This document shows positions 10,685-21,440 of a stretch of DNA of 64,000 nt, one piece after another. The notes below the pieces were generated by a model. That model was not told where the DNA came from, ran no database searches, and saw only the letters and a program-made list of their open reading frames with translations. Position 1 is the first letter of the stretch; every line of letters starts with the position of its first letter. This stretch comes from Zea mays (Eukaryota; Streptophyta; Magnoliopsida; Poales; Poaceae): contig NC_050104.1 in NCBI RefSeq assembly GCF_902167145.1, forward strand, positions 5,540,001 to 5,604,000, read 5' to 3'. The position numbers and the translations under genes were made by a program.

Positions 10685-13384
10685 TTAGTTCTTGACTTTA
10701 GGTACCCAAATGGTTTTGGGTCCTTTGGCATTAGACACAAGAACTTTGGGTACCCAAACACAAGTCTTGGAGCCTTTGTGCTTGCCCCCAACATACTTGG
10801 CAACTATCTTGCCGGATTTGTTAGTTAAAACATAAGATGCATCAAAAGTTTTAAATGAAATGTCATGATCATTTGATGCACTAGGAGTTTTCTTTCTAGG
10901 CAACTTAGCACGGGTTGGTTGCCTAGAGCTAGATGTCTCACCCTTATACATAAAAGCATGGTTAGGGCCAGAGTGAGACTTCCTAGAGTGAATTCTCCTA
11001 ATTTTGCTCTCAGGATAACCGGCAGGGTATAAAATGTAACCCTCGTTGTCCTGAGGCATGGGAGCCTTGCCCTTAACAAAGTTGGACAATCTTTTAGGAG
11101 GGGCATTAATTTTGACATTGTCTCCCCTTTGGAAGCCAATGCCATCCTTGATGCCCGGGCGTCTCTCATTATAAAGCATGCTACGAGCAAATTTAAATTT
11201 CTCATTTTCTAAGTTGTGCTCGGCAATTTTAGCATCTAGTTTTGCTATTTGATCATTTTGTTGTTTAATCAAAGCCATATGATCATGAATAGTATTAACA
11301 TCAACATCTCTACATCTAGTACAGATAGATACATGCTCAACAATAGATGTAGAGGATTTGCAAGAATTAAGTTCAACAATCTTAGCATGAAGAATATCAT
11401 TTTTATCTCTAAGATCGGAGATTGTAACTTTGCAAACATCAAAATCTTTAGCCTTAGCAATTAAATTTTCATTTTCTATTCTAAGGCTAGCAAGAGAAAT
11501 GTTCAAATCTTCAATCCTAGCAAGCAAATCATCATTATTATCTCTAGGGTTGGGAATTGAAACATTGCAAACATGAGAATCAACCTTAGCATTTAAACTA
11601 GCATTTTCATGTCTAAGGTTGTCAATCATCTCACGGCAAGTGCTTAGCTCACTAGATAATTTTTCACATTTCTCAATTTCTAGAGCATAAGCCTTTTTAA
11701 CTTTAACATGTTTCTTGTTTTCTTTAATTAGACAATCCTCTTGGGAATCCAAAAGGTCATCCTTTTCATGTATAGCACTGACTAATTCATTTAATTTTTC
11801 CTTTTGAGCTATGTTATGGTTGGCAAAAAGGGAACGCAAACTATCCTCCTCATCACTAGCATTATCATCACTAGAAGATTCATATTTAGTGGAGGAGTTA
11901 GATTTAACCTTTTTCTTTTTGCCGTCCTTTGCCATGAGGCACTTGTGGCCGACGTTGGGGAAGAGAAGTCCCTTGGTGACGGCGATGTTGGCGGCGTCCT
12001 CGTCGTCGGAGGAGTCGCTTGAGCTTTCGTCGGAGTCCCACTCCCGACAAACATGGGCATCGCCGCCCTTCTTCTTGTAGTACTTGTTCTTCTCCTTTCT
12101 TCTCCCCTTCTTGTCGTTGCCTCGGTCACTGTCACTAGATATGGGACATTTAGCAATAAAATGACCGGGCTTACCACATTTGTAGCAAACCTTCTTGGAG
12201 CGGGACTTGTAGTCTTTCCCCCTCCTTTGCTTGAGGATTTGGCGGAAGCTCTTGATGACGAGCGCCATTTCCTCATTGTCGAGCTTGGAGGCGTCTATGG
12301 GTTGTCGACTTGGTGTAGCCTCCTCCTTCTTTTCCTCCGTCGCCTTGAATGCGACGGGTTGAGCTTCGGATGTGGTGGGTTCGTCAAGCTCGTTGATCTT
12401 TCTTGAGCCTTCGATCATGCACTCAAAACTTACAAAATGCCCGATAACTTCCTCGGGGGTCATTTTAGTATATCTAGGATTACCACGAATTAATTGAACT
12501 TGAGTGGGGTTAAGGAAAATGAGAGATCTTAGAATAACCTTAACCACTTCGTGGTCATCCCACTTTACGCTCCCGAGGTTGCGCACTTGGTTCACCAAGG
12601 TCTTGAGCCGATTGTACATGTGTTGTGGCTCCTCCCCTTTGCGAAGCCGGAACCGACCGAGCTCCCCCTCGATCGTTTCCCGCTTGGTGATCTTGGTGAG
12701 CTCATCTCCCTCGTGCGCGGTTTTGAGCACATCCCAAACCTCCTTGGCGCTCTTCAACCCTTGCACTTTGTTATACTCCTCTCTACTTAAAGAGGCGAGG
12801 AGTATTGTTGTCGCTTGAGAGTTGAAGTGCTCGATTTGGGCCACCTCATCCTCATCATAATCCTTATCCCCTACGCACGGTACCTGTGCACCAAACTCAA
12901 CAACATCCCATATACTTTTGTGGAGTGAGGTTAGATGAAATCGCATTAAATCACTCCACCTAGCATAATCTTCACCATCAAAAGTTGGTGGTTTGCCTAA
13001 TGGGACGGAAAGTAGAGGTGCATGTTTAGAAATGCGAGGGTAGTGTAGGGGGATCTTACTAAACTTCTTACGCTCTTGTTGTTTAGAAGTTACGGAGGGC
13101 GCGTCGGAGCCGGAGGTTGATGTTGATGAAGTGTCGGTCTCGTAGTAGACCACTTTCCTCATCCTCTTTTGTTTGTCCCCACTCCGATGCGGCTTGTGGG
13201 AAGAAGATTTTTCCTTCTTCTCTTTGTGGTGAGAAGAAGATTTATTCTCCTTCCCTTTGTTGGAGGAGTTCTTCTTCTTTTCCCTCCGTTTGGTGCGGGA
13301 CTCTTCCGATGAAGTGCTCCCGTTGCTTGTAGTGGGCTTTTCGCCGGTCTCCATCTCCTTCTTGGCGTGATCTCCCGACATCAC
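10685..13384 (-). CDS. gag: Sirevirus gag
   Basis: 899-residue ORF. Ser/Lys-rich N-terminus, then the copia gag core (residues about 130-330), a CX2CX4HX4C zinc knuckle (CYKCGKPGHFIAKC, about residue 405), acidic Ser/Asp stretches, and a long coiled-coil-like C-terminal half (residues about 530-750). The extended gag C-terminus is usual in Sireviruses. It starts about 30 bp inside the primer binding site and is intact. It packages element RNA into cytoplasmic particles. Confidence 0.92.
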   Translation of the reverse strand: MMSGDHAKKEMETGEKPTTSNGSTSSEESRTKRREKKKNSSNKGKENKSSSHHKEKKEKSSSHKPHRSGDKQKRMRKVVYYETDTSSTSTSGSDAPSVTSKQQERKKFSKIPLHYPRISKHAPLLSVPLGKPPTFDGEDYARWSDLMRFHLTSLHKSIWDVVEFGAQVPCVGDKDYDEDEVAQIEHFNSQATTILLASLSREEYNKVQGLKSAKEVWDVLKTAHEGDELTKITKRETIEGELGRFRLRKGEEPQHMYNRLKTLVNQVRNLGSVKWDDHEVVKVILRSLIFLNPTQVQLIRGNPRYTKMTPEEVIGHFVSFECMIEGSRKINELDEPTTSEAQPVAFKATEEKKEEATPSRQPIDASKLDNEEMALVIKSFRQILKQRRGKDYKSRSKKVCYKCGKPGHFIAKCPISSDSDRGNDKKGRRKEKNKYYKKKGGDAHVCREWDSDESSSDSSDDEDAANIAVTKGLLFPNVGHKCLMAKDGKKKKVKSNSSTKYESSSDDNASDEEDSLRSLFANHNIAQKEKLNELVSAIHEKDDLLDSQEDCLIKENKKHVKVKKAYALEIEKCEKLSSELSTCREMIDNLRHENASLNAKVDSHVCNVSIPNPRDNNDDLLARIEDLNISLASLRIENENLIAKAKDFDVCKVTISDLRDKNDILHAKIVELNSCKSSTSIVEHVSICTRCRDVDVNTIHDHMALIKQQNDQIAKLDAKIAEHNLENEKFKFARSMLYNERRPGIKDGIGFQRGDNVKINAPPKRLSNFVKGKAPMPQDNEGYILYPAGYPESKIRRIHSRKSHSGPNHAFMYKGETSSSRQPTRAKLPRKKTPSASNDHDISFKTFDASYVLTNKSGKIVAKYVGGKHKGSKTCVWVPKVLVSNAKGPKTIWVPKVKN

Positions 13385-13415
13385 TTCGAGCGGTTAGGCT
13401 CTAATGAAGCACCGG

Positions 13416-13427
13416 GCTCTGATACCA
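13416..13427 (-). other. Primer binding site (initiator tRNA-Met) of inner Sirevirus
   Basis: The - strand reads TGGTATCAGAGC, the standard complement to the 3' end of plant initiator tRNA-Met, two bases inside the 5' LTR. Confidence 0.95.
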
Positions 13428-13429
13428 AT

Positions 13430-14728
13430 TGATAGTCGCCTAGAGGGGGGGTGAATAGGGCGAAATTGAAATTTACAAATATAAACACAACTACAAGCCG
13501 GGTTAGCGTTAGAAATGAGTCCGCGAGAGAGGGCGCAAAACAAATCCCAAGCGAATAAGCAAGTGAGACACGGAGATTTGTTTTACCGAGGTTCGGTTCT
13601 TGCAAACCTACTCCCCGTTGAGGAGGCCACAAAGGCCGGGTCTCTTTCAACCCTTCCCTCTCTCAAACGATCCACGGATCGAGTGAGCTTTCTCTTCTCA
13701 ATCACTTGGAACACAAAGTTCTCACAAGGACCACCACAAGATTGGTGTCTCTTGCCTCAATTACAAGTGAGTTTGTGCGCAATGAAAGAATCAAGAGAGA
13801 AGAAAGCAATCCAAGCGCAAGAGCTCGAAAGAACACAAGCAAATCACTCTCTCTAATCACTATGGCGTTGTGTGGAATTTGGAGAGGATTTGATCTCTTT
13901 GGTGTGTCTAGAATTGAATGCTAGAGCTCTTGTAGTAGTTGGGAAGTGGAAAACTTGGATGCAATGAATGGTGGGTGGTTGGGGTATTTATAGCCCCAAC
14001 CACCAAATGTGGCTGTTGGGAGTCTGTCTGTTCGATGGCGCACCGGACAGTCCGGTGCACACCGGACAGTCCGGTGCCCCCTGCCACGTCATCACTGCCG
14101 TTGGATTCTGACCGTTGGAGCTTCTGACTTGTGGGCCCGCCTGGGTGTCCGGTGCACACCGGACAGCTACTGTTCCTTGTCCGGTGTGCCAGTATGGGCG
14201 CGCCTGACTTCTGCGCGCGCAGAGCGCGCATTAAATGCGCGGCAGAGAGCCGTTGGCGCGGAGATGACCGTTGCTCCGGAGTCGCACCGGACAGTCCGGT
14301 GCACACCGGACAGTCCGGTGAATTATAGCGGACTAGCCGTTGGAGTTTCCCGAAGCTGGCGAGTTCCTGAGGCTGACCTTCCTTAGCGCACCGGACACTG
14401 TCCGGTGTACACCGGACAGTCCGGTGAATTATAGCGGAGTCGCCTCTGGAAATTCCCGAAGGTGGCGAGTTTGAGCTGGAGTCCTCTGGTGCACCGGACA
14501 CTGTCCGGTGTACACCGGACAGTCCGGTGCTCCCAAACCAGAGGGCCTTCGGTTCCCACTTTGTTCCTTTGTTGAATCCAAAACTTGGTCTTTTTATTGG
14601 CTGAGTGTGAACCTTTTACACTTGTATAATCTATATACTTGGGCAAACTAGTTAGTCCAAATGTTTGTGTTGGCCAATTCAACCACCAAAATTAATTAGG
14701 GACAAGGTGTAAGCCTAATTCCCTTTCA
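13430..14728 (-). repeat. 5' LTR of the inner Sirevirus
   Basis: Same ends and length as the 3' LTR, with about nine base differences by eye. Carries the element promoter and the same palindrome units. Confidence 0.95.
13985..13993 (-). promoter_or_regulatory. TATA box in the Sirevirus 5' LTR
   Basis: The - strand reads CTATAAATA in a conserved GC-flanked context, downstream (in element sense) of the palindrome cluster. Confidence 0.7.
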
Positions 14729-14733
14729 AAGAT
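14729..14733. repeat. Target-site duplication AAGAT, right copy
   Basis: Matches 5235-5239 and fixes the boundaries of the inner Sirevirus. Confidence 0.9.
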
Positions 14734-15978
14734 GCTCTATGTTCCATGAGTTCCCCACTTCCGTGTCATCCATTTGAGTAAGCCGGAATGATCCTGGCCG
14801 AGTGACTTCTGATACAATGAATGGCCCTTCCCATAGTGGTGGCAACTTGTGCCATCCTTCCCCCGTTAGAATTCGGCGAAGCACCAAGTCTCCCACTGCA
14901 AAGGACCGGTTTCGCACGACTTTATCATGATAGCGCCTCAAGGTCTGCTGGTACCTATCCGACTGAATTACTGTGTTCAATCGTTCTTCCTCTAGCACAT
15001 CAATATCTTCTAGCCTGGTAGCTTCAGCTTCAGCTATGTTTTCGAAAACCAACCTCGGCGCCCTGAATATTAGGTCAGCGGGCAGCACTGCCTCTGACCC
15101 ATAAACCATGAAGAACATGGTATTTCCATTCAGAGCTCGACTAGGTTGAGTTCTCAAGCTCCAAACCACGTATGGCAGCTCTTTGATCCACTTTCCTGCA
15201 AGCTTTTCACTCTTGTCAAACACTTTCTTCATGAGTGCTTCCAGTATCATTCCGTTGGCTCTTTCTACTTGGCCATTAGCTCTTGGATGTGCTACTGATG
15301 CATACTTAATCTGGATGATCCGTTGCTCGCAGAAGTCGAAGAATTCAGAGCTGGTGAAGTTGGATCCCAGGTCAGTTATGATGCTATTTGGTATCCCAAA
15401 CCTGAATATTATGTCTTGTATGAATTCCACTGCCTTGGCTGAGGTTAAAGAGGCAATAGGCTTATATTCTATCCATTTTGTGAATTTGTCAATAGCAAAC
15501 AACACGTGAGTATAACCTCCCTGAGCTTTCTTGAAGGGTCCGATCATGTCCAGCCCCCAGTATGCAAATGCCATGTTATAGGGATGGTCTGTAGCTGCTG
15601 TGCGGGTAAATGATGTTGCTTTGATAAGAATTGGCAAGCTTCACATCTCTGGACTAACTCGGCGGCATCGCTCTTCGCTGTTGGCCAATAGAAACCAGAT
15701 CTGAGAACCTTCCCAACCAGAGTTCTGGATGCAGCATGTACTCCACACTGCCCGACATGGATTTCATCTAACAGTTGCTTCCCAATAGCCAAGTGAATGC
15801 ACTTCATGAGGACTCCCATCGCACCTTTTCTGTACAGTGTATCCCTTATGAGGGTGTAGTGGGCTGACTGTCTTGCGATGCGTTCTGTTGCCGCCTTGTC
15901 ATCCAGTTCCTCTTCATTTTTTATGTACCTGATGATAGGCTCTCTCCAGTCATTGGGGTCCAACTCTGGTTGGCTCAA
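14729..15978 (-). pseudogene. Gypsy integrase (Tat-clade), frameshifted
   Basis: The H-H-C-C zinc-binding region (LLDEIHVGQCGVHAA...CEACQ) is in one frame, and the core and C-terminal parts are in another. A one-base loss near 15570-15572, just before the WGLDMIG motif, explains the break. Catalytic positions: D in GLDMIG, D in ITDLGSNF (the usual Asn after Asp is Leu), E in NGQVERAN. The C-terminal WEGPFIV matches the GPY/F module. The last codons lie beyond the copia insertion at 5239-5214. Confidence 0.85.
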
Positions 15979-16148
15979 GGTGTTGCACTCTTCTGTCTGA
16001 TCTGAGAGAATACTCGGGCGTGAAACTTCTTGAACGAAGATCCTGGGTGGGACCTAGGCCCGACTGGATCCCAGCTTCGACAACGCGTCTGCTGCCGCGT
16101 TGCGGTCTCTTTCCACGTGATGGAACTCCAACCCTTCGAATTTGTCCT
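15979..16148 (-). pseudogene. Degraded linker between second RNase H and integrase
   Basis: Stops in all frames; probably the eroded spacer region of the gypsy polyprotein. Confidence 0.4.
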
Positions 16149-16440
16149 CTAATTTTCGGACGGCTGCATAGACTTGCCCATAGAATCAATCGAGCAATCC
16201 CAGTCTTTATTTATCTGGCTTATGACCACTACCGAATCTCCATATACCATCAGCTTCTTAATGCTCAGTGATATAGCGATGTTCAACCCGTGGATCAGTG
16301 CTTCATATTCTGCCGCATTATTTGATGTTGGAAATAATAACTGGAGTGCATACTTGAGTTGTTCACCTCCAGGAGCGATGAAGAGGATCCCTGCACCTGC
16401 TCCCTGCAGCTTCAGCGAGCCGTCAAAATACATTCTCCAT
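16149..16440 (-). pseudogene. Second RNase H domain of Tat-clade pol
   Basis: A plant-type RNase H fold (RVT_3-like) with acidic residues in YFDGS, NNAAEYEAL and VYGDSVVV. It is separate from the RNase H that follows RT at 16626-16883. Two RNase H domains in one pol is a known Tat-clade trait and is the main reason for the clade call. The C-terminal portion is truncated by frame loss. Confidence 0.8.
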
Positions 16441-16625
16441 ACTTCGGTAGCCTCCGGGTTGTCTGGGACCTGATGTTCAATCCACTCTGATACGAAGTCA
16501 ACTAGTGCTTGAGTCTTTATTGTTGTGCGAGGTCGGAACTCTATGTCATGAGCTCCCAGCTCACATGCCCAGTTGGCTACCCTTCCGATAGCTTCTTTGT
16601 TGTGGAGAATGTCCCCTATTGGAAA
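16441..16625 (-). pseudogene. Eroded pol linker
   Basis: Between the two RNase H domains; several stops; remnants of the pol linker only. Confidence 0.4.
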
Positions 16626-17831
16626 TCATATGACTACTATGACTTTGTGGTCGTCAAAGTAGTGACGGAGCTTGTGAGCGGTTAGAAGTACCACGTATAG
16701 CAGTTTCAGAACTTGGGGATACTTCATTTTTGAGGGCCCAAGAACTTCGCTGATGAAGTAGACCGAATGCTGCACCAGGTATGTATGTCCTTCCTCCACC
16801 CGCTCGACTACTAACGCGGTGCTTACCACGTGAGTCGTGCAGGAGGTGTATAACAACAGATCTTCTGCCGGCTGATTCGGCATGGCTCGGCGTGGTGGCT
16901 TGAGTACTGGTGGCGTAGTTAGGAACTTTTTCAGTGCCTCTAGAGCTTCTTGTGCCTATGTGGTCCACTGAAATTTGTCCACCTTTTTGAGCAATTTGTA
17001 GAATGGCATGCCTTTCTCGCCTAGCCTTGATATGAACCTACTCAGGGCTGCCATGCATCCAGTAAGCCTCTGTACCTTTTTTTGTGATCGCGGCACTTCC
17101 ATTCTCATGATGGCCTCGATTTTTTTCTGGGTTGGCTTCAATTTCCCGGTGGCTGACAATGAATCCGAGTAACTTTCCTGCCGGTACTCCGAAGCCACAC
17201 TTTCTAGATTGAGCTTCCACCGGTATCGCCTCAAGTTGTTGAAGACTAGATGCAAATCTTCAATGAAGTTTTCTGAGTTTTCTATTTTGATCACCACATC
17301 ATCGACATAAGCTTCCACCCACTTGCACTAGTGATCGGCTAAGCATGTTTGAATAGCTCTCTAGTAGGTCACTCCCGCGTTCTTGAGGCCGAACGACATG
17401 GAGGTATAGCAGAAAGCTCCAAACGGGGTGATGAATGCAGTTTTCTCCTCATCTTCTTTTGCTAAGCTGATCTAATGGTATCTAGAATAGCAGTCTAGGA
17501 AGGACAACATAGAACATCCAGCGGTCAAATCAACCACCTGATCTATTCTAGGGAGGTCGAAGGGATCCTTCGGACAGTGTTTGTTGAGATCAGTATAGTC
17601 GACGCACATGCGCCAATCCACTTTATTCTTTTTGAGTACAAGAACAGGATTTGCTAGCCACTCAGGATGCAACACTTCTCTAATGAACCCTGCCACCACT
17701 AAGCGAGCTAACTCGACGCGAATAGCTTCTCTCTTGTCAGGCGTGAAACGACGCAATTTCTGTCGAATCGGCCTTGCTTGAGGATAGACCTTCAATTTAT
17801 GCTCGGTCAGTTCTCTTGGGACTCCCGACAT
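16626..17831 (-). pseudogene. Gypsy reverse transcriptase and RNase H, multiple stops
   Basis: The N-terminal RT half (17472-17831) carries the ANPVLVLKKNKVDWRMCVDYTDLN block. The palm is broken by stops around 17320-17470, and the YVDD catalytic motif follows in EAYVDDVVIK near 17300. The thumb/connection runs to 16956, then a gypsy RNase H stretch (LLLYTSCTTHVVSTALVVE...YFISEVLG) at 16626-16883. At least two frameshifts separate the pieces. The enzyme copied element RNA to DNA; this copy cannot. Confidence 0.9.
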
Positions 17832-17894
17832 ATCCTCAGGTTGCCATGTGAATACGTCTCGATTATCTTGCAGGAACCAGACGAGTGCACTTTC

Positions 17895-18619
17895 CTATTT
17901 GTCGTCGAGGCTGGAGCTGATGATGGCGGTCTTGCGTTCATCAGCGAACCCCAGGTTGATCCTCTTTGTCTCCTTAGTCGACCGCATAGAGGTCACGGCT
18001 TGAGCTTCATTCGCGGGTATTGCGAGGTCTTCCTCAAGCTTTGTGTTCGCCTGCGCGGAGGAAGTCGTCGGTGGTCTAGTGGTGAGGGCCGCCTGGATAG
18101 CTCCTCGAAAGCATTCCGCTACGCCTTGGAAGTCAGCACACACGGTGATGATTCCTTGTGGTCCTGGCGCCTTCAATATCATGTATGAATAGTGCGGAAT
18201 GGCCATGAATTTTGCCAATCCTGGCCTGTCGATGATGGCGTTGTACCCGCAGTCAAAGCTTGCCACCTCGAACCTTAGGAATTCAGTTCTGTAGTTTTCT
18301 GGAGTTCCAAAGGTGACGAGCATGTAGATGTGCCCGAGCGGTTACTCCCCTTCGGTCGGCACAATACCGAAGAAAGGGGTGTTTGACTCGGTGAGGTCTT
18401 TGAGTGCGACCCCAGGCCCAGGAGCGTTCGGGGGAAGGTAACGTTGATGCTGCTTCCCCCGTCCACTAGTACTTTCTTTACCCTGCTCTCTCGGATCACC
18501 GGATCGACGAGGAGCAGGTACTTGCCAGGATGGTCGAAGTTAAGCCATTGATCCGCTCGGCTGAAGGTGATCGGGTGCTCTGACCACCGATAGGGAGCTA
18601 GGGCACTGGTGGTTGCCAC
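17895..18619 (-). pseudogene. Gypsy protease region, frameshifted
   Basis: The aspartic protease active site appears as VLVDGGSSINV in the 18275-18619 frame; the partner half, with IIDRPGLAKF, is in the 17895-18323 frame. A frameshift near 18300-18420 separates them. Confidence 0.8.
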
Positions 18620-20790
18620 CAGTACCTGTCGGTCGTTGAGCTTTTGCTGCCTTCTGTTCTCCTGTGACCCGTGTCCTCCGAAGATGACGTTGACCTCCCC
18701 ATCAACGCGTGGGAATGCTCCACCCCCTCCCCCTTCATGTTGTTGAGGCTTCCTAGGCTCGCCGGGCCGTCCTCGTGGTGGGGGAGGTGGTAGAGGCTAG
18801 AATGGTCGGCCATTCCCAACGGAATGCTTGAAGTCTCAGCAGTTCCGCAAGGTGTGGCGCATGTCCTTGTGATACGGGCACTGGGAATCAAGGATGTCGT
18901 CCAGTGTCCGCTCGCCTCCACGGGGTGCCCCTCGGGCATGAGAGACGGGTGGTCCGGCGGCATGGACCTCCTCACGAGGCCTCTTCTCCCAACGCTTGTC
19001 GGGCTGCTGGTTCGCGTCGCGCCGTGGTGCCGGTGGTGCAGGTTTCGCTCCCCCGATGAGGTCATGGGCCCGTTCGTCAGCGGTGATGTAGAGGTCCGCT
19101 TCTCGAAACAGTTGTTCGGAGGTGGTCGACGCTTTCTGCAGTATGGCTCGGACGAAGGCCGAGTCATTAGATCCCCGGTAGAAGTCCTCAATCACTGCTG
19201 CCTCAGTGACCTCGGGGATACGATTTCTCATGGTCTGAAACCTCTTGAGGTACGACCGAAGTGTTTCATCGCCCCGACGCCTGATGGATTTGAGGTCTCA
19301 TGGCTGCGCCTGCTTGTCGGAGAGGGACTGAAAGTTGGCAATGAAACGTCGACTGAAGTCACTCCAATCGTCGATGCAGTGTCGTGGCAGCCTGGCAGGT
19401 GTCGTAGCCACTGCAATGCATCCTGCCCAAAAACGATGGGCAAATATGCAGTCATCACGTCTTCAGTTTCCTCGGTGGCCCGGACGGCGGTAGTATAGAC
19501 GACCAACCAGCCTCCCGGGACCTGCTTAGGCTCGTATTTGTCGATATTGGAGACTTTTAAGTTTTGGGGCCACTGGATGGCCCTGAGACGCGGAGTAAGC
19601 GCGGATACTCCACATGTGTCTTCCTGTCGACGTTCATGGTGTCGGTCCTAGGGAGGGGAGTAGCTGATGTGTCGTCTCGACTGTCCTTGGATCGGGCCAC
19701 TAGTTGAGGCTGCTGCCGACTCAACTCGGGTGGCGCGACTTCGAGCCGGGACGCCATGGTCCCGATCGTACTCCTCCCGGCGCCTTATCTCGTTTTCGTG
19801 TCATCGGTCATGCGAAGCATTGATGGAGCTCCGTGCGTCTCACCGACTTTTGATGGCGTGCCGCAGATCGCTCGGGGGGTGAGCGAGGGGTAGAAGATGA
19901 TTAGCTGCCCGAGTGAGCAGCCGCCGATAGCCTTCAGCATCCGGAGTACGTGGGAGGCCATCAGCTATCTGAGCCAACACTCCTCCGACTTCACTTCGCA
20001 TGTTCATTGCACGAGCAAAGTCAGGGTTCAGGTTTCGAGCGAAGAGAGGGTTCTCTCGGCATAACCTCGCACCCTGCTCAGCTTGTTCTCAATCTCGGTC
20101 TTGAGCTTGTCGGCGGTCACGTCGGAGAGAATTCCTCCTTTCTCTGAAGACCTGTTCATCGGGAGTTTCTCCCACTTTCGAGACTTCATCCCGGGATACG
20201 GGCTGCGCTGGGTCCCGCTCCCCAGCCTCATGATGTCGCCGAACGTTCCGACGTCTGTTCCTTCGTCATCGAGCTTCTTGCTGGGGAGGTTCTTCCCCTG
20301 GCATGGTTGGCTCGTCGTCGGAGATGGGAGATGACTCTAATCTCCCCCCGATGAAGAGGACGTCGGGGGTAGAAAGGAGTTACTGCAGTGGTGAGTTCCT
20401 TTCCGTCCTTCTTTGAGGGCGAAGGTGTCAGAAGGATAGCTTGACGGGCTTCCATCCCTCTTTCTGGAACACTTGCTTCTTTTTTCCTTGTAATCCGTGT
20501 CCACTCCTTTGTGGGCGAAGTGGTCAACGGGGTTCTTCGGGCAAGTGAATTCCTGGCTCTCGACTTGCAAGAGGTAGTCTTCGTCTGGGGCGTAGGAGGT
20601 TGCGCTATCCGCTGTCTTGTTCTGAATTTCCCAAGGATTTCCAAGGAAGGCTTCTTCTCCGGTGGATCCGCTATGCGGTGCAGAATTCCCCTCTCATCTG
20701 CTATGGACAAGATGGCCCCGAAGCAGAATACGGATCCAGGGCAAAGAGCGATCTTGCACTGGGAAGTGACAGCCATTGATCTAGCTTGGG
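18620..20790 (-). pseudogene. Gypsy gag, fragmented
   Basis: Retrotransposon gag (PF03732-like) pieces in different frames: a 20028-20231 N-terminal piece, 19228-19506 (VYTTAVRATEETEDVMTAYLP), and 18836-19231 (MRNRIPEVTEAAVIEDFYRG...), which ends with a Cys/His knuckle-like CPYHKDMRHTLRNC. Several frameshifts and stops. Confidence 0.8.
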
Positions 20791-20802
20791 TCAACGACAC
20801 AC

Positions 20803-20822
20803 CCCCTACCTAGCGCGCTAGC
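20803..20822 (-). other. Probable primer binding site of the gypsy element
   Basis: Directly inside the 5' LTR; the - strand begins GCTAGCGCGCTAGGTAGGGG. The position is right for a primer site; the tRNA was not identified. Confidence 0.5.
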
Positions 20823-21437
20823 TGTCGGTGTTTGGAGCCCGACCGCACACCCGGGGTTACCCCTCGTGGTGGTTTTGGGTAGGACAGTGTTGTTGATTGT
20901 AACTCAATGGTTCGTGCGAGATGCACGAGAGACGACAAGCGATTTTCTATAGGTTAGGGCCGTTTTGAGATGCATAACACCCTACTTCCTGGCGTGGATC
21001 TTTATGTGGTGGGTTACAAGGGAAGTCTCCTGTATGGAGAAAAGCTAGTGGGCTAAGTAGATGGTCGATGGAAATGATGGGGTACCCCCTAGGCCTTATA
21101 TACTTGACCGTGGGGCACTACATGCGTGTATGATGATGATGTGTACCTAATAATAGTGAACCGACTGAACTTATCTTCCTATAATCTTGCTGACCTATCC
21201 CTAGTTTGCTCCGATATTCAAGGTCTCCCTACGCGGGAAAGTCGGACCGGCGCTGTGGATAGCGCCCAAATCCAACGAGCTGCCTGGGTCTGAGTTTGCT
21301 TCTTTCTCGTGTCGGCCCATTCCACCAGTGGTTCTCCCCTGGCCCACGAAGGGATGGCCTTGCAAAATAATAGGCCCAAAGCCTCTCGCGAGGCCTTCTT
21401 GCTTTGTAGTGGACCCGAGGGATATATGTCCCCCACA
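20823..21437 (-). repeat. 5' LTR of the Tat-clade gypsy element (615 bp)
   Basis: On the - strand it starts TGTGGGGGACATATATCC and ends CACCGACA. It is bounded by the primer site on one side and by the interrupted copia integrase on the other. A TATA-like CCTTATATA (+ strand) lies near 21096. The matching 3' LTR is outside the window. Confidence 0.88.
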
Positions 21438-21440
21438 CCA

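Larger units (their letters stand above)
5240..14728 (-). mobile_element. Complete young Sirevirus (Ty1/copia, Opie/Ji type)
   Basis: A 9489-bp element on the - strand with two LTRs of identical length (1299 bp; 5240-6538 and 13430-14728), TG...CA ends, a 5-bp target duplication, a tRNA-iMet primer site at 13416-13427, gag (10685-13384) and a copia-order pol (PR-INT-RT-RNase H, about 10675-7429). I count about nine substitutions between the LTRs, so insertion was recent. Sirevirus hallmarks seen here are the CACCGGACTGTCCGGTG palindromes in the LTR and repeated polypurine-like tracts next to the 3' LTR. The only clear lesion is one TGA in pol. Opie versus Ji is not decided. Confidence 0.95.
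1..21437 (-). mobile_element. Tat-clade Ty3/gypsy retrotransposon (Grande-like), 3' end outside window
   Basis: Read on the - strand the order is 5' LTR (20823-21437), gag, protease, reverse transcriptase with RNase H, a second RNase H domain, integrase, then a long tail with two antisense genes and a tandem array. A 5240-14728 copia element splits it. RT/RNase H plus an additional RNase H, and extra antisense ORFs between integrase and the 3' LTR, are known features of the Tat clade, and the LTR length of 615 bp fits Grande; the family name is inference. Every coding part has stops or frameshifts, so the copy is dead. The predicted target duplication (CCACT at 21438-21442) cannot be checked because the other end is off the window. 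Confidence 0.85.
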
